This document shows positions 25,141-39,600 of a DNA stretch of 64,000 bases, one piece after another. The notes beneath the pieces are model-generated. The model saw only the letters and a program-made list of their open reading frames with translations. It was not told where the DNA came from and searched no databases. The stretch covers positions 136,153,319 through 136,217,318 of the forward strand of contig NC_134707.1 of assembly GCF_043290135.1 (NCBI RefSeq), read 5' to 3'. Made by a program: the position numbers and the translations under genes. The stretch comes from Rhipicephalus microplus. Lineage: Eukaryota > Arthropoda > Arachnida > Ixodida > Ixodidae. Each line of letters opens with the position of its first letter. Position 1 is the stretch's first letter.

Positions 25141-28100
25141 CTCCACAACTAGAAACTCTACAACTAGAGACTCCGAAACTAGAAACTCCACAGCCAGAGA
25201 CTCTGCAACTGGAAACTCTGCAGATAGAAACTCCACAAATAGAAACTCCGCAATTAGAAACTCCGCAGCTAGAAACTCCACAACTAGAGACTCCACAACT
25301 AGAAACTCCACAACTAAAAACTCCACAACTAGAAACTCCACAACTTGAAACCTCACAACCTTACGTTCCGCCACTAGAAAATCCACAGCTAGAGATTCCG
25401 CAACTAGAAACTCCACAACTATAAACTCCACCAATAGAGACTCGGCAACTAGAAATTCCATATCTAGAAACTACACAACTAAAAACTCCACTATAAAAAC
25501 TCCACAACTAGAAACTCCACAACTAGAAACTGTACAACTAGAGACTCCGAAACTAGAAACTCCACAGCCAGAAACTCTGCAACTGGAAACTCTGCAGCTG
25601 GAAACTCCACAAATAGAAACTCCGCAATTAGAAACTCCGCAGCTAGAAACTCCACAACTAGAGACTCCACAACTAGAAACTCCACAACTAAAAACTCCAC
25701 AACTAGAAACTCCACAACTTGAAACCTCACAACCTTAAGTTCCGCAACTAGAAAATCCACAGCTAGAGATTCCGCAACTACAAACTCCACAAGTAGAAAC
25801 TCCACAACTCAGAACTCCACAACTCGAAAGTCCTCAACTAGAAACTCCACAACTGGAAACTCCACAACTAGACACTTCACAACTAAAAACTCTACAACTA
25901 GAAACTCCTAAACTAGAGACTCCACAACTAAAGAATCTACAACTAAATACTTCAAACTAGAAACTCAACAACTAGAAACTTCAAAATTCAGAACTCTACT
26001 AGAAACTACACAACTGGAAACTCCACAACTAGACACTCCACAACTAGAAACTCCACACCTAGAGACTCTGCAACTATGAAACTCTGCAACTAGAAACTCC
26101 GCAACAAGAAATTTCACAGCTTGAAACACCACAACTAGACACTCCGCAACTAGAAACTCCACAACTTGAGACGCCGCAACTAGAAACTCCACAACTTGAA
26201 ACTCCACAACTCAAAACTCCACAACTTGAAACTCCACAACTAGAAACTCCACAACTTGAGACTCCGCAACTAGAAACTCCTCAACTTGAAACTCCACAAC
26301 TGGAAACTTCACAACCAGAAACTCTACAACTAGAAACTCTACAACTAGAAACTTCACAACCAGAGACTCCGCAACTAGAGACTCCACAACTGGAAACTCC
26401 ACAACTTGAAACTCCTCAACTAGAAACTGCACAACTGGAAACTCCAACACTGGAGACTCCACAACTAGAAACTCCACAACTAGAAACTCCACAACCAGAA
26501 ACTCCACAACTAGAGACTCCAAAACTCGAAACTCCACAACTAGAAACTCCACAACTTGAAACTCCACAACTGGAAACTCCACAACTACAAACTCTACAAA
26601 TAGAGACTCGGCCACAAGAAATTTCAAGTCTAGAAAGTCCACAACTAAAAACTCCACAATTGGAAACTCCACAACTAGAAACTCCCCAACTAGAAACTCA
26701 ACAACTAGAGATTCCGCAACTAAAAACTCCACAACCAGAGACTCTGCAACTAGAAACTCCGCGGCTAGAAACTCCACAAATAGAAACTCCGCAACTAGAA
26801 ACTCCGCAGCTAGAAACTACACAACTAGAGACTCCACAACTAGAAACTCCACAACTAGAAACTCCACAACTAGAAACTCCACAACTAGAAACTCCACACC
26901 TAGAAACTCCGCAACTAGAGACTCCACATCTAGAAACTCCACAACTAGAAACTCCACAACTACAAACTCCACAAAGCGAGACTCGGCAACTAGAAATTCC
27001 ATATCTAGAAACTCCACAACTAAAAACTTTACAACTAGAAACTGCAAAACTAGAGACTTCACAACTAGAAACTCCACAACTAGAAACTCCACCAATAGAG
27101 ACTCGGCAACTAGAAATTCCATATCTAGAAACTACACAACTAAAAACTCCACTAAAAAACTCCACAACTAGAAACTCCCCAACTAGAAACTCTACAACTA
27201 GAGACTCCGAAACTAGAAACTCCACAGCCAGAGACTCTGCAACTTGAAACTCTGCAGCTGGAAACTCCACAAATAGAAACTCCGCAATTAGAAACTCCGC
27301 AGCTAGAAACTCCACAACTAGAGACTCCACAACTAGAAACTCCACAACTAAAAACTCCACAACTAGAAACTCCACAACTTGAAACCTCACAACCTTACGT
27401 TCCGCCACTAGAAAATCCACAGCTAGAGATTCCGCAACTAGAAACTCCACAACTACAAACTCCAACAGTAGAGACTCAGCAACTAGAAATTCCATATCTA
27501 GAAACTCCACAACTAAAAACTCCACTCTAAAAACTCCACAACTAGAAACTTCACAACTAGAAACTCTACAACTAGAGACTCCGCAACTAGAAACTCCACA
27601 ACTAGACACTCCACAACTAGAAACTCTACAACTTGAAACCTCACAACCTTAAGTTCGGCAACCAGAAAATCCACAGCTAGAGATTCCGCAACTAGAAACT
27701 TCACAAGTAGAAATTCCGCAACTCAGAACTCCACAACTCGAAACTCCACAACTAGAAATTCGACAACTGGAAACTCCACTACTAGACACTCCACAACTAA
27801 AACTCTACAACTAGAAACTCCTAAACTATAGACTCCACAACTATACAATCTACAACTAGAGACTTCAAACTAGAAACTCAACAACTAGAAACTTCAAAAT
27901 TCGGAACTCTACTAGAAACTACACAACTGGAAACTCCACAACTTGAAACTTCACAACTAGGGACTCTGCAACTATGAAACTCTGCAACTAAAAACTCCGC
28001 AACAAGAAATTTCATAGCTAGAAACACCACAACTAGACACTCCGCAACTAGAAACTCCACAACTTGAGACGCCGCAACTAGAAACTCCACAACCAGAGAC

Positions 28101-31100
28101 TCTGCAACTAGAAACTCCGCAGCTAGAAACTCCACAAATAGAAACTCCGCAACTAGAAACTCCGCAGCTAGAAACTACACAACTAGAGACTCCACAACTA
28201 GAAACTCCACAACTAGAAACTACACAACTAGAAACTCCACAACTAGAAACTCCGCAACTAGAGACTCCACAACTAGAAACTCCACAACTAGAAACTCCAC
28301 AACTACAAACTCCACAACTAGAAACTGCACTACTGGAAACTCCACAACTTGAGACTCCGCAACTTGAAACTCCACAACTAGAAACTCCACAACCAGAAAC
28401 TCCACAACTAGAGACTCCAAAACTCGAAACTCCACAACTTGAAACTCCACAACTAGAAACTCCACAACTACAAACTCTACAAATAGAGACTCGGCCACAA
28501 GAAATTTCATGTCTAGAAAGTCCACAACTAAAAACTCCACAATTGGAAACTCCACAACTAGAAACTCCCCAACTAGAAACTCAACAACTAGAGATTCCGC
28601 AACTAGAAACTCCACAACCAGAGACTCTGCAACTAGAAACTCTGCAGCTGGAAACTTGACAGATAGAAACTCCGCAATTAGAAACTCCGCAGCTAGAAAC
28701 TCCACAACTAGAGACTCCACAACTAGAAACTCCACAACTAGAAACTCCACAACTAGAAACTCCACAACTTGAAACCTCACAACCTTCAGTTCCGCAACTA
28801 GAAAATCCACAGCTAGAGATTCCGCAACTAGAAACTCCACAAGTAGAAACTCCACAACTCAGAACTCCACAACTCGAAAGTCCTCAACTAGAAACTCCAC
28901 AACTGGAAACTCCACAACTAGACACTTCACAACTAAAAACTCTACAACTAGAAACTCCTAAACTAGAGACTCCACAACTAAAGAATCTACAACTAAAGAC
29001 TTCAAACTAGAAACTCAACAACTAGAAACTTCAAAATTCAGAACTCTACTAGAAACTACACAACTGGAAACTCCACAACTAGACACTCCACAACTAGAAA
29101 CTCCACACCTAGAGACTCTGCAACTATGAAACTCTGCAACTAGAAACTCCGCAACAAGAAATTTCACAGCTTGAAACACCACAACTAGACACTCCGCAAC
29201 TAGAAACTCCACAACTTGAGACGCCGCAACTAGAACCTCCACAACTTGAAACTCCACAACTCAAAACTCCACAACTTGAAACTCCACAACTAGAAACTCC
29301 ACAACTTGAGACTCCGCAACTAGAAACTCCTCAACTTGAAACTCCACAACTGGAAACTCCACAACCAGAAACTCTACAACTAGAAACTCTACAACTAGAA
29401 ACTTCACAACCAGAGACTCCGCAACTAGAGACTCCACAACTGGAAACTCCACAACTTGAAACTCCTCAACTAGAAACTGCACAACTGGAAACTCCACAAC
29501 TGGAGACTACGCAACTTGAAACTCCACAACTAGAAACTCCACAACAAGAAACTCCACAACTAGAGACTCCAAAACTCGAAACTCCACAACTAGAAACTCC
29601 ACAACTTGAAACTCCGCAACTAGAAACTCCACAACTACAAACTCTACAAATAGAGACTCGGCCACAAGAAATTTCATGTCTAGAAAGTCCACATCTAAAA
29701 ACTCCACAATTGGAAACTCCACAACTAGAAACTCCCCAACTAGAAACTCAACAACTAGAGATTCCGCAACTAGAAACTCCACAACCAGAGACTCTGCAAC
29801 TAGAAACTCCGCAGCTAGAAACTCCACAAATTGAAACTCCGCAACTAAAAACTCCGCAGCTAGAAACTACACAACTAGAGACTCCACAACTAGAAACTCC
29901 ACAACTAGAAACTCCACAACTAGAAACTCCACAACTAGAAACTCCACACCTAGAAACTCCGCAACTAGTGACTCCACATCTAGAAACTCCACAACTAGAA
30001 ACTCCACAACTAGAAACTCCACAAAGAGAGACTCGGCAACTAGAAATTCCATATCTAGAAACTCCACAACTAAAAACTTTACAACTAGAAACTGCAAAAC
30101 TAGAGACTTCACAAAGAGAACTCCACAACTAGAAACTCCACAACTACAAACTCCACAAAGAGAGACTCGGCAACTAGAAATTCCATATCTAGAAACTCCA
30201 CAACTAAAAACTTTACAACTAGAAACTGCAAAACTAGAGACTTCACAACTAGAAACTCCACAACTAGAAACTCCACTACTAGAGACTCCGCAACTCCACA
30301 ACTAGAAACTCCACAACTAGAAACTCCACAACTATAAACTCCACCAATAGAGACTCGGCAACTAGAAATTCCATATCTAGAAACTACACAACTAAAAACT
30401 CCACTAAAAAACTCCACAACTAGAAACTCCCCAACTAGAAACTCTACAACTAGAGACTCCGAAACTAGAAACTCCACAGCCAGAGACTCTGCAACTGGAA
30501 ACTCTGCAGCTGGAAACTCCACAAATAGAAACTCCGCAATTAGAAACTCCGCAGCTAGAAACTCCACAACTAGAGACTCCACAACTAGAAACTCCACAAC
30601 TAAAAACTCCACAACTAGAAACTCCACAACTTGAAACCTCACAACCTTACGTTCCGCCACTAGAAAATCCACAGCTAGAGATTCCGCAACTAGAAACTCC
30701 ACAACTACAAACTCCACCAGTAGAGACTCAGCAACTAGAAATTCAATATCTAGAAACTCCACAACTAAAAACTCCACTCTAAAAACTCCACAATTAGAAA
30801 CTTCACAACTAGAAACTCTACAACTAGAGACTCCGCAACTAGAAACTCCACAGCCAGAGACTCTGCATCTGGAAACTCTGCAGCTGGAAACTCCACAAAT
30901 AGAAACTCCGCAATTAGAAACTCCGCAGCTAGAAACTCCACAACTAGAGACTCCACAACTAGAAACTCCACAACTAGACACTCCACAACTAGAAACTCCA
31001 CAACTTGAAACCTCACAACCTTAAGTTCGGCAACTAGAAAATCCACAGCTAGAGATTCCGCAACTAGAAACTTCACAAGTAGAAATTCCGCAACTCAGAA

Positions 31101-34100
31101 CTCCAAAACTCGAAACTCCACAACTAGAAACTCGACAACTGGAAACTCCACTACTAGACACTCCACAACTAAAACTCTACAACTAGAAACTCCTAAACTA
31201 GAGACTCCATAACTATACAATCTACAACTAGAGACTTCAAACTAGAAACTCAACAACTAGAAACTTCAAAATTCGGAACTCTACTAGAAACTACACAACT
31301 GGAAACTCCACAACTTGAAACTTCACAACTAGAGACTCTGCAACTATGAAACTCTGCAACTAGAAACTCCGCAACAAGAAATTTCATAGCTAGAAACACC
31401 ACAACTAGACACTCCGCAACTAGAAACTCCACAACTTGAGACGCCGCAACTAGAAACTCCACAACCAGAGACTCTGCAACTAGAAACTCCGCAGCTAGAA
31501 ACTCCACAAATAGAAACTCCGCAACTAGAAACTCCGCAGCTAGAAACTACACAACTAGAGGCTCCACAACTAGAAACTCCACAACTAGAAACTACACAAC
31601 TAGAAACTCCACAACTAGAAACTCCGCAACTAGAGACTCCACAACTAGAAACTCCACAACTAGAAACTCCACAACTACAAACTCCACAACTAGAAACTGC
31701 ACAACTGGAAACTTCACAACTTGAGACTCCGCAACTTGAAACTCCACAACTAGAAACTCCACAACCAGAAACTAGACAAATAGAGACTCCAAAACTCGAA
31801 ACTCCACAACTAGAAACTCCACAACTTGAAACTCCACAACTAGAAACTCCACAACTACAAACTCTACAAATAGAGACTCGGCCACAAGAAATTTCATGTC
31901 TAGAAAGTCCACAACTAAAAACTCCACAATTGGAAACTCCACAACTAGAAACTCCCCAACTAGAAACTCAACAACTAGAGATTCCGCAACTAGAAACTCC
32001 ACAACCAGAGACTCTGCAACTAGAAACTCCGCAGCTAGAAACTCCACAAATAGAACTCCGCAACTAGAAACTCCGCAGCTAGAAACTACACAACTAGAGA
32101 CTCCACAACTAGAAACTCCACAACTAGAAACTCCACAACTAGAAACTCCACAACTAGAAACTCCACAACTAGAAACTCCGCAACTAGAGACTCCACATCT
32201 AGAAACTCCACAACTAGAAACTCCACAACTACAAACTCCACAAAGAGAGACTCGGCAACTAGAAATTCCATATCTAGAAACTCCACAACTAAAAACTTTA
32301 CAACTAGAAACTGCAAAACTAGAGACTTCACAACTAGAAACTCCACAACTAGAAACACCACTACTAGAGACTCCGCAACTCCACAACTAGAAACTCCACA
32401 ACTATAAACTCCACCAATAGAGGCTCGGCAACTAGAAATTCCATATCTAGAAACTACACAACTAAAAACTCCACTAAAAAAAACTCCACAACTAGAAACT
32501 CTACAACTAGAGACTCCGAAACTAGAAACTCCACAGCCAGAGACTCTGCAACTGGAAACTCTGCAGCTAGAAACTCCACAAATAGAAACTCCGCAATTAG
32601 AAACTCCGCAGCTAGAAACTCCACAACTAGAGACTCCACAACTAGAAACTCCACAACTAAAAACTCCACAACTAGAAACTCCACAACTTGAAACCTCACA
32701 ACCTTACGTTCCGCCACTAGAAAATCCACAGCTAGAGATTCCGCAACTAGAAACTCCACAACTATAAACTCCACCAATAGAGACTCGGCAACTAGAAATT
32801 CCATATCTAGAAACTACACAACTAAAAACTCCACTATAAAAACTCCACAACTAGAAACTCCACAACTAGAAACTCCACAACTAGAAACTGTACAACTAGA
32901 GACTCCGAAACTAGAAACTCCACAGCCAGAAACTCTGCAACTGGAAACTCTGCAGCTGGAAACTCCACAAATAGAAACTCCGCAATTAGAAACTCCGCAG
33001 CTAGAAACTCCACAACTAGAGACTCCACAACTAGAAACTCCACAACTAAAAACTCCACAACTAGAAACTCCACAACTTGAAACCTCACAACCTTAAGTTC
33101 CGCAACTAGAAAATCCACAGCTAGAGATTCCGCAACTAGAAACTCCACAAGTAGAAACTCCACAACTCAGAACTCCACAACTCGAAAGTCCTATACTAGA
33201 AACTCCACAACTGGAAACTCCACAACTAGACACTTCACAACTAAAAACTCTACAACTAGAAACTCCTAAACTAGAGACTCCACAACTAAAGAATCTACAA
33301 CTAAAGACTTCAAACTAGAAACTCAACAACTAGAAACTTCAAAATTCAGAACTCTACTAGAAACTACACAACTGGAAACTCCACAACTAGACACTCCACA
33401 ACTAGAAACTCCACACCTATAGACTCTGCAACTATGAAACTCTGCAACTAGAAACTCCGCAATAGAAATTTCACAGCTTGAAACACCACAACTAGACACT
33501 CCGCAACTAGAAACTCCACAACTTGAGACGCCGCAACTAGAAACTCCACAACTTGAAACTCCACAACTCAAAACTCCACAACTTGAAACTCCACAACTAG
33601 AAACTCCACAACTTGAGACTCCGCAACTAGAAACTCCTCAACTTGAAACTCCACAACTGGAAACTTCACAACCAGAAACTCTACAACTAGAAACTCTACA
33701 ACTAGAAACTTCACAACCAGAGACTCCGCAACTAGAGACTCCACAACTGGAAACTCCACAACTTGAAACTCCTCAACTAGAAACTGCACAACTGGAAACT
33801 CCACAACTGGAGACTCCGCAACTTGAAACTCCACAACTAGAAACTCCACAACCAGAAACTCCACAACTAGAGACTCCAAAACTCGAAACTCCACAACTAG
33901 AAACTCCACAACTTGAAACTCCACAACTAGAAACTCCACAACTACAAACTCTACAAATAGAGACTCGGCCACAAGAAATTTCATGTCTAGAAAGTCCACA
34001 ACTAAAAACTCCACAATTGGAAACTCCACAACTAGAAACTCCCTAACTAGAAACTCAACAACTAGAGATTCCGCAACTAGAAACTCCACAACCAGAGACT

Positions 34101-36649
34101 CTGCAACTAGAAACTCCGCAGCTAGAAACTCCACAAATAGAAACTCCTCAACTAGAAACTCCGCAGCTAGAAACTACACAACTAGAGACTCCACAACTGG
34201 AAACTCCACAACTAGAAACTCCACAACTAGAAACTCCACAACTAGAAACTCCACACCTAAAAACTCCGCAACTAGAGACTCCACATCTAGAAACTCCACA
34301 ACTAGAAACTCCACAACTACAAACTCCACAAAGAGAGACTCGGCAACTAGAAATTCCATATCTAGAAACTCCACAACTAAAAACTTTACAACTAGAAACT
34401 GCAAAACTAGAGACTTCACAACTAGAAACTCCACAACTAGAAACTCCACTACTAGAGACTCCGCAACTCCACAACTAGAAACTCCACAACTATAAACTCC
34501 ACCAATAGAGACTCGGCAACTAGAAATTCCATATCTAGAAACTACACAACTAAAAACTCCACTAAAAAACTCCACAACTAGAAACTCCCCAACTAGAAAC
34601 TCTACAACTAGAGACTCCGAAACTAGAAACTCCACAGCCAGAGACTCTGCAACTGGAAACTCTGCAGCTGGAAACTCCACAAATAGAAACTCCGCAATTA
34701 GAAACTCCGCAGCTAAAAACTCCACAACTAGAGACTCCACAACTAGAAACTCCACAACTAAAAACTCCACAACTGGAAACTCCACAACTTGAAACCTCAC
34801 AACCTTACGTTCCGCCACTAGAAAATCCACAGCTAGAGATTCCGCAACTAGAAACTCCACAACTACAAACTCCACCAGTAGATACTCAGCAACTAGAAAT
34901 TCCATATCTAGAAACTCCACAACTAAAAACTCCACTCTAAAAACTCCACAACTAGAAACTTCACAACTAGAAACTCTACAACTAGAGACTCCGCAACTAG
35001 AAACTCCACAGCCAGAGACTCTGCAACTGGAAACTCTGCAGCTGGAAACTCCACAAATAGAAACTCCGCAGCTAGAAACTCCACAACTTGAGACTCCACA
35101 ACTAGAAACTCGACAACTAGACACTCCACAACTAGAAACTCCACAACTTGAAACCTCACAACCTTAAGTTCGGCAACTAGAAAATCCACAGCTAGAGATT
35201 CCGCAACTAGAAACTTCACAAGTAGAAATTCCGCAACTCAGAACTCCACAACTCGAAACTCCACAACTAGAAACTTGACAACTGGAAACTCCACTACTAG
35301 ACACTCCACAACTAAAACTCTACAACTAGAAACTCCTAAACTAGAGACTCCACAACTATACAATCTACAACTAGAGACTTCAAACTAGAAACCCAACAAC
35401 TAGAAACTTAAAAATTCGGAACTCTACTAGAAACTACACAACTGGAAACTCCACAACTTGAAACTTCACAACTAGAGACTCTGCAACTATGAAACTCTGC
35501 AACTAGAAACTCCGCAACAAGAAATTTCATAGCTAGAAACACCACAACTAGACACTCCGCAACTAGAAACTCCACAACATGAGACGCCGCAACTAGAAAC
35601 TCCACAACCAGAGACTCTGCAACTAGAAACTCCGCAGCTAGAAACTCCACAAATAGAAACTCCGCAACTAGAAACTCCGCAGCTAGAAACTACACAACTA
35701 GAGACTCCACAACTAGAAACTCCACAACTAGAAACTACACAACTAGAAACTCCACAACTAGAAACTCCGCAACTAGAGACTCCACAACTAGAAACTCCAC
35801 AACTAGAAACTCCACAACTACAAACTCCACAACTAGAAACTGCACTACTGGAAACTCCACAACTTGAGACTCCGCAACTTGAAACTCCAACCTAGAAACT
35901 CCACAACCAGAAACTCCACAACTAGAGACTCCAAAACTCGAAACTCCACAACTAGAAACTCCACAACTTGAAACTCCACAACTAGAAACTCCACAACTAC
36001 AAACTCTACAAATAGAGACTCGGCCACAAGAAATTTCATGTCTAGAAAGTCCACAACTAAAAACTCCACAATTGGAAACTCCACAACTAGAAACTCCCCA
36101 ACTAGAAACTCAACAACTAGAGATTCTTCCGCAACTAGAAACTCCACAACCAGAGACTCTGCAACTAGAAACTCCGCAGCTAGAAACTCCACAAATAGAA
36201 CTCCGCAACTAGAAACTCCGCAGCTAGAAACTACACAACTAGAGACTCCACAACTAGAAACTCCACAACTAGAAACTCCACAACTAGAAACTCCACAACT
36301 AGAAACTCCGCAACTAGAGACTCCACATCTAGAGACTCCACATCTAGAAACTCCACAACTAGAAACTCCACAACTACAAACTCCACAAAGAGAGACTCGG
36401 CAACTAGAAATTCCATATCTAGAAACTCCACAACTAAAAACTTTACAACTAGAAACTGCAAAACTAGAGACTTCACAACTAGAAACTCCACAACTAGAAA
36501 CTCCACTACTAGAGACTCCGCAACTCCACAACTAGAAACTCCACAACTATAAACTCCACCAATAGAGACTCGGCAACTAGAAATTCCATATCTAGAAACT
36601 ACACAACTAAAAACTCCACTAAAAAACTCCACAACTAGAAACTCCCCAA

Positions 36650-39600
36650 CTAGAAACTCCACAACTAGAAACTCCACAACTAGAAACTCCACAATTTGAA
36701 ACCTCACAACTTTAAGTTCCGCAACTAGAAAATCCACAGCTAGAGATTCCGCAACTAGAAACTCCACAACAAGAAACTCCACAACTCAAAACTCCACAAC
36801 AAGAAACTCCACAACTCAAAACTGCACAACTTGAAACTCCACAACTAGACACTCCACAACTAAAAACTCTACAACTAGAAACTCCTAAACTAGAGACTCC
36901 ACAACTAGAGACTACAACTGGAGACTTAAAACTAGAAACTCCACAACTAGAAACTCCACAACTCGGAACTCCACAACTCAAAACTCCACAACTAGAAACT
37001 CCACAACTCGGAACTCCACAACTCAAAACTTCACAACTAGAAACTCCACAACTAGAAACTCCCCAACTAGAAACTCCACAACTAGAAACTCCACAACTAC
37101 AAACTCTACAAATAGAGACTCGGCCACAAGAAATTCATGTCTAGAAAGTCCACAACTAAAACTCCACAATTGGAAACTCCACAACTAGAAACTCCCCAAC
37201 TAGAAACTCAACAACTAGAGATTCCGCAACTAGAAACTCCACAACCAGAGACTCTGCAACTAGAAACTCCACAACTAGAAACTCCAAAACTAAAAACTCC
37301 ACAACTAGAAACTCCCCATCTAGAAACACCACAACTAGAAACTCCGCAACTAGAGACTCCACAACTAGAAACTCCTTAACTAGAAACTCCACAACTACAA
37401 ACTCCACAAATAGAGACTCGGCCACTTGAAACTCCACAACTAGACACTCCAACCTAAAAACTCTACAACTAGAAACTCCTAAACTAGAGACTCCACAACT
37501 AGAAACCCCACAGCCAGAGACTCTTCAACTGGAAACTCTGCAGCTGGAAACTCCACAAATAGAAACTCCGCAATTAGAAACTCCGCAGCTAGAAACTCCA
37601 CAACTAGAGACTCCACAGCTAGAAACTCCACAACTTGAAACTCCACAACTTGAAACCTCACAACCTTAAGTTCCGCAACTAGAAAATCCACAGCTAGAGA
37701 TTCCGCAACTAGAAACTCCACAAGTAGAAACTCCACAACTCAGAACTCCACAACTCGAAAGTCCTCAACTAGAAACTCCACAACTGGAAACTCCACAACT
37801 AGACACTTCACAACTAAAAACTCTACAACTAGAAACTCCTAAACTAGAGACTCCACAACTAAAGAATCTACAACTAAAGACTTCAAACTAGAAACTCAAC
37901 AACTAGAAACTTCAAAATTCAGAACTCTACTAGAAACTACACAACTGGAAACTCCACAACTAGACACTCCACAACTAGAAACTCCACACCTAGAGACTCT
38001 GCAACTATGAAACTCTGAATCTAGAAACTCTGCAACAAGAAATTTCAAAGCTTGAAACATCACAACTAGACACTCCGCAACTAGAAACTCCACAACTTGA
38101 GACGCCGCAACTAGAAACTCCACAACTTGAAACTCCACAACTCAAAACTCCACAACTTGAAACTCCACAACTAGAAACTCCACAACTTGAGACTCCGCAA
38201 CTAGAAACTCCTCAACTTGAAACTCCACAACTGGAAACTCCACAACCAGAAACTCTACAACTAGAAACTCACCAACTAGAAACTTCACAACCAGAGACTC
38301 CGCAACTAGAGACTCCACAACTGGAAACTCCACAACTTGAAACTCCTCAACTAGAAACTGCACAACTGGAAACTCCACAACTGGAGACTCCGCAACTTGA
38401 AACTCCACAACTAGAAACTCCACAACCAGAAATTCCACAACTAGAGACTCCAAAACTCGAAACTCCACAACTAGAAACTCCACAACTTGAAACTCCACAA
38501 CTAGAAACTCCACAACTACAAACTCTACAAATAGAGACTCGGCCACAAGAAATTCATGTCTAGAAAGTCCACAACTAAAAAACTCCACAATTGGAAACTC
38601 CACAACTAGAAACTCCCCAACTAGAAACTCAACAACTAGAGATTCCGCAACTAGAAACTCCACAACCAGAGACTCTGCAACTAGAAACTCCGCATCTAGA
38701 AACTCCACAAATAGAAACTCCGCAACTAGAAACTCCGCAGCTAGAAACTACACAACTAGAGACTCCACAACTAGAAACTCCACAACTACAAACTTCACAA
38801 CTAGAAACTCCACAACTAGAAACTCCACACCTAGAAACTCACTCCGCAACTAGAGACTCCACATCTACAAACTCTACAAATAGAGACTCGGCCACAAGAA
38901 ATTCATGTCTAGAAAGTCCACAACTAAAAACTCCACAATTGGAAACTCCACAACTAGAAACTCCCCAACTAGAAACTCAACAACTAGAGATTCCGCAACT
39001 AGAAACTCCACAACCAGAGACTCTGCAACTAGAAACTCCGCATCTAGAAACTCCACAAATAGAAACTCCGCAACTAGAAACTCCGCAGCTAGAAACTACA
39101 CAACTAGAGACTCCACAACTAGAAACTCCACAACTACAAACTCCACAACTAGAAACTCCACAACTAGAAACTCCACACCTAGAAACTCCGCAACTAGAGA
39201 CTCCACATCTAGAAACTCCACAACTAGAAACTCCACAACTACAAACTCCACAAAAAGAGACTCGGCAACTAGAAATTCCATATCCAGAAACTCCACAACT
39301 AAAAGCATTACAACTAGAAACTGCAAAACTAGAGACTTCACAACTAGAAACTCCACAACTAGAAACTCCACTACTAGAGACTCCGCAACTCCACAACTAG
39401 AAACTCCACAACTATAAACTCCACCAATAGAGACTCGGCAACTAGAAATTCCATATCTAGAAACTACAGAACTAAAAACTCCACTGAAAAAACTCCACAA
39501 CTAGAAACTCTCCAACTAGAAACTCTACAACTAGACTCCGAAACTAGAAACTCCACAGCCAGAGACTCTGCAACTGGAAACTCTGCAGCTGGAAACTCCA

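Larger units (their letters stand above)
20458..36649 (+). repeat. 16.2-kb higher-order repeat, copy 1
   Basis: It aligns with 36,650-52,948. The offset is 16,192 at the left, 16,196 after a 4-bp insertion in copy 2, 16,286 after a 90-bp (six-monomer) deletion in copy 1 near 24,500, 16,284 after a 2-bp loss in copy 2 near 47,460, and 16,299 after a 15-bp loss in copy 1 near 35,060. The L1 sites from 21,724 to 35,413 read A,G,A,G,A,G,A,G: four dimers of 4,261, 3,050, 4,308 and 4,573 bp, measured from one A site to the next. Confidence 0.92.
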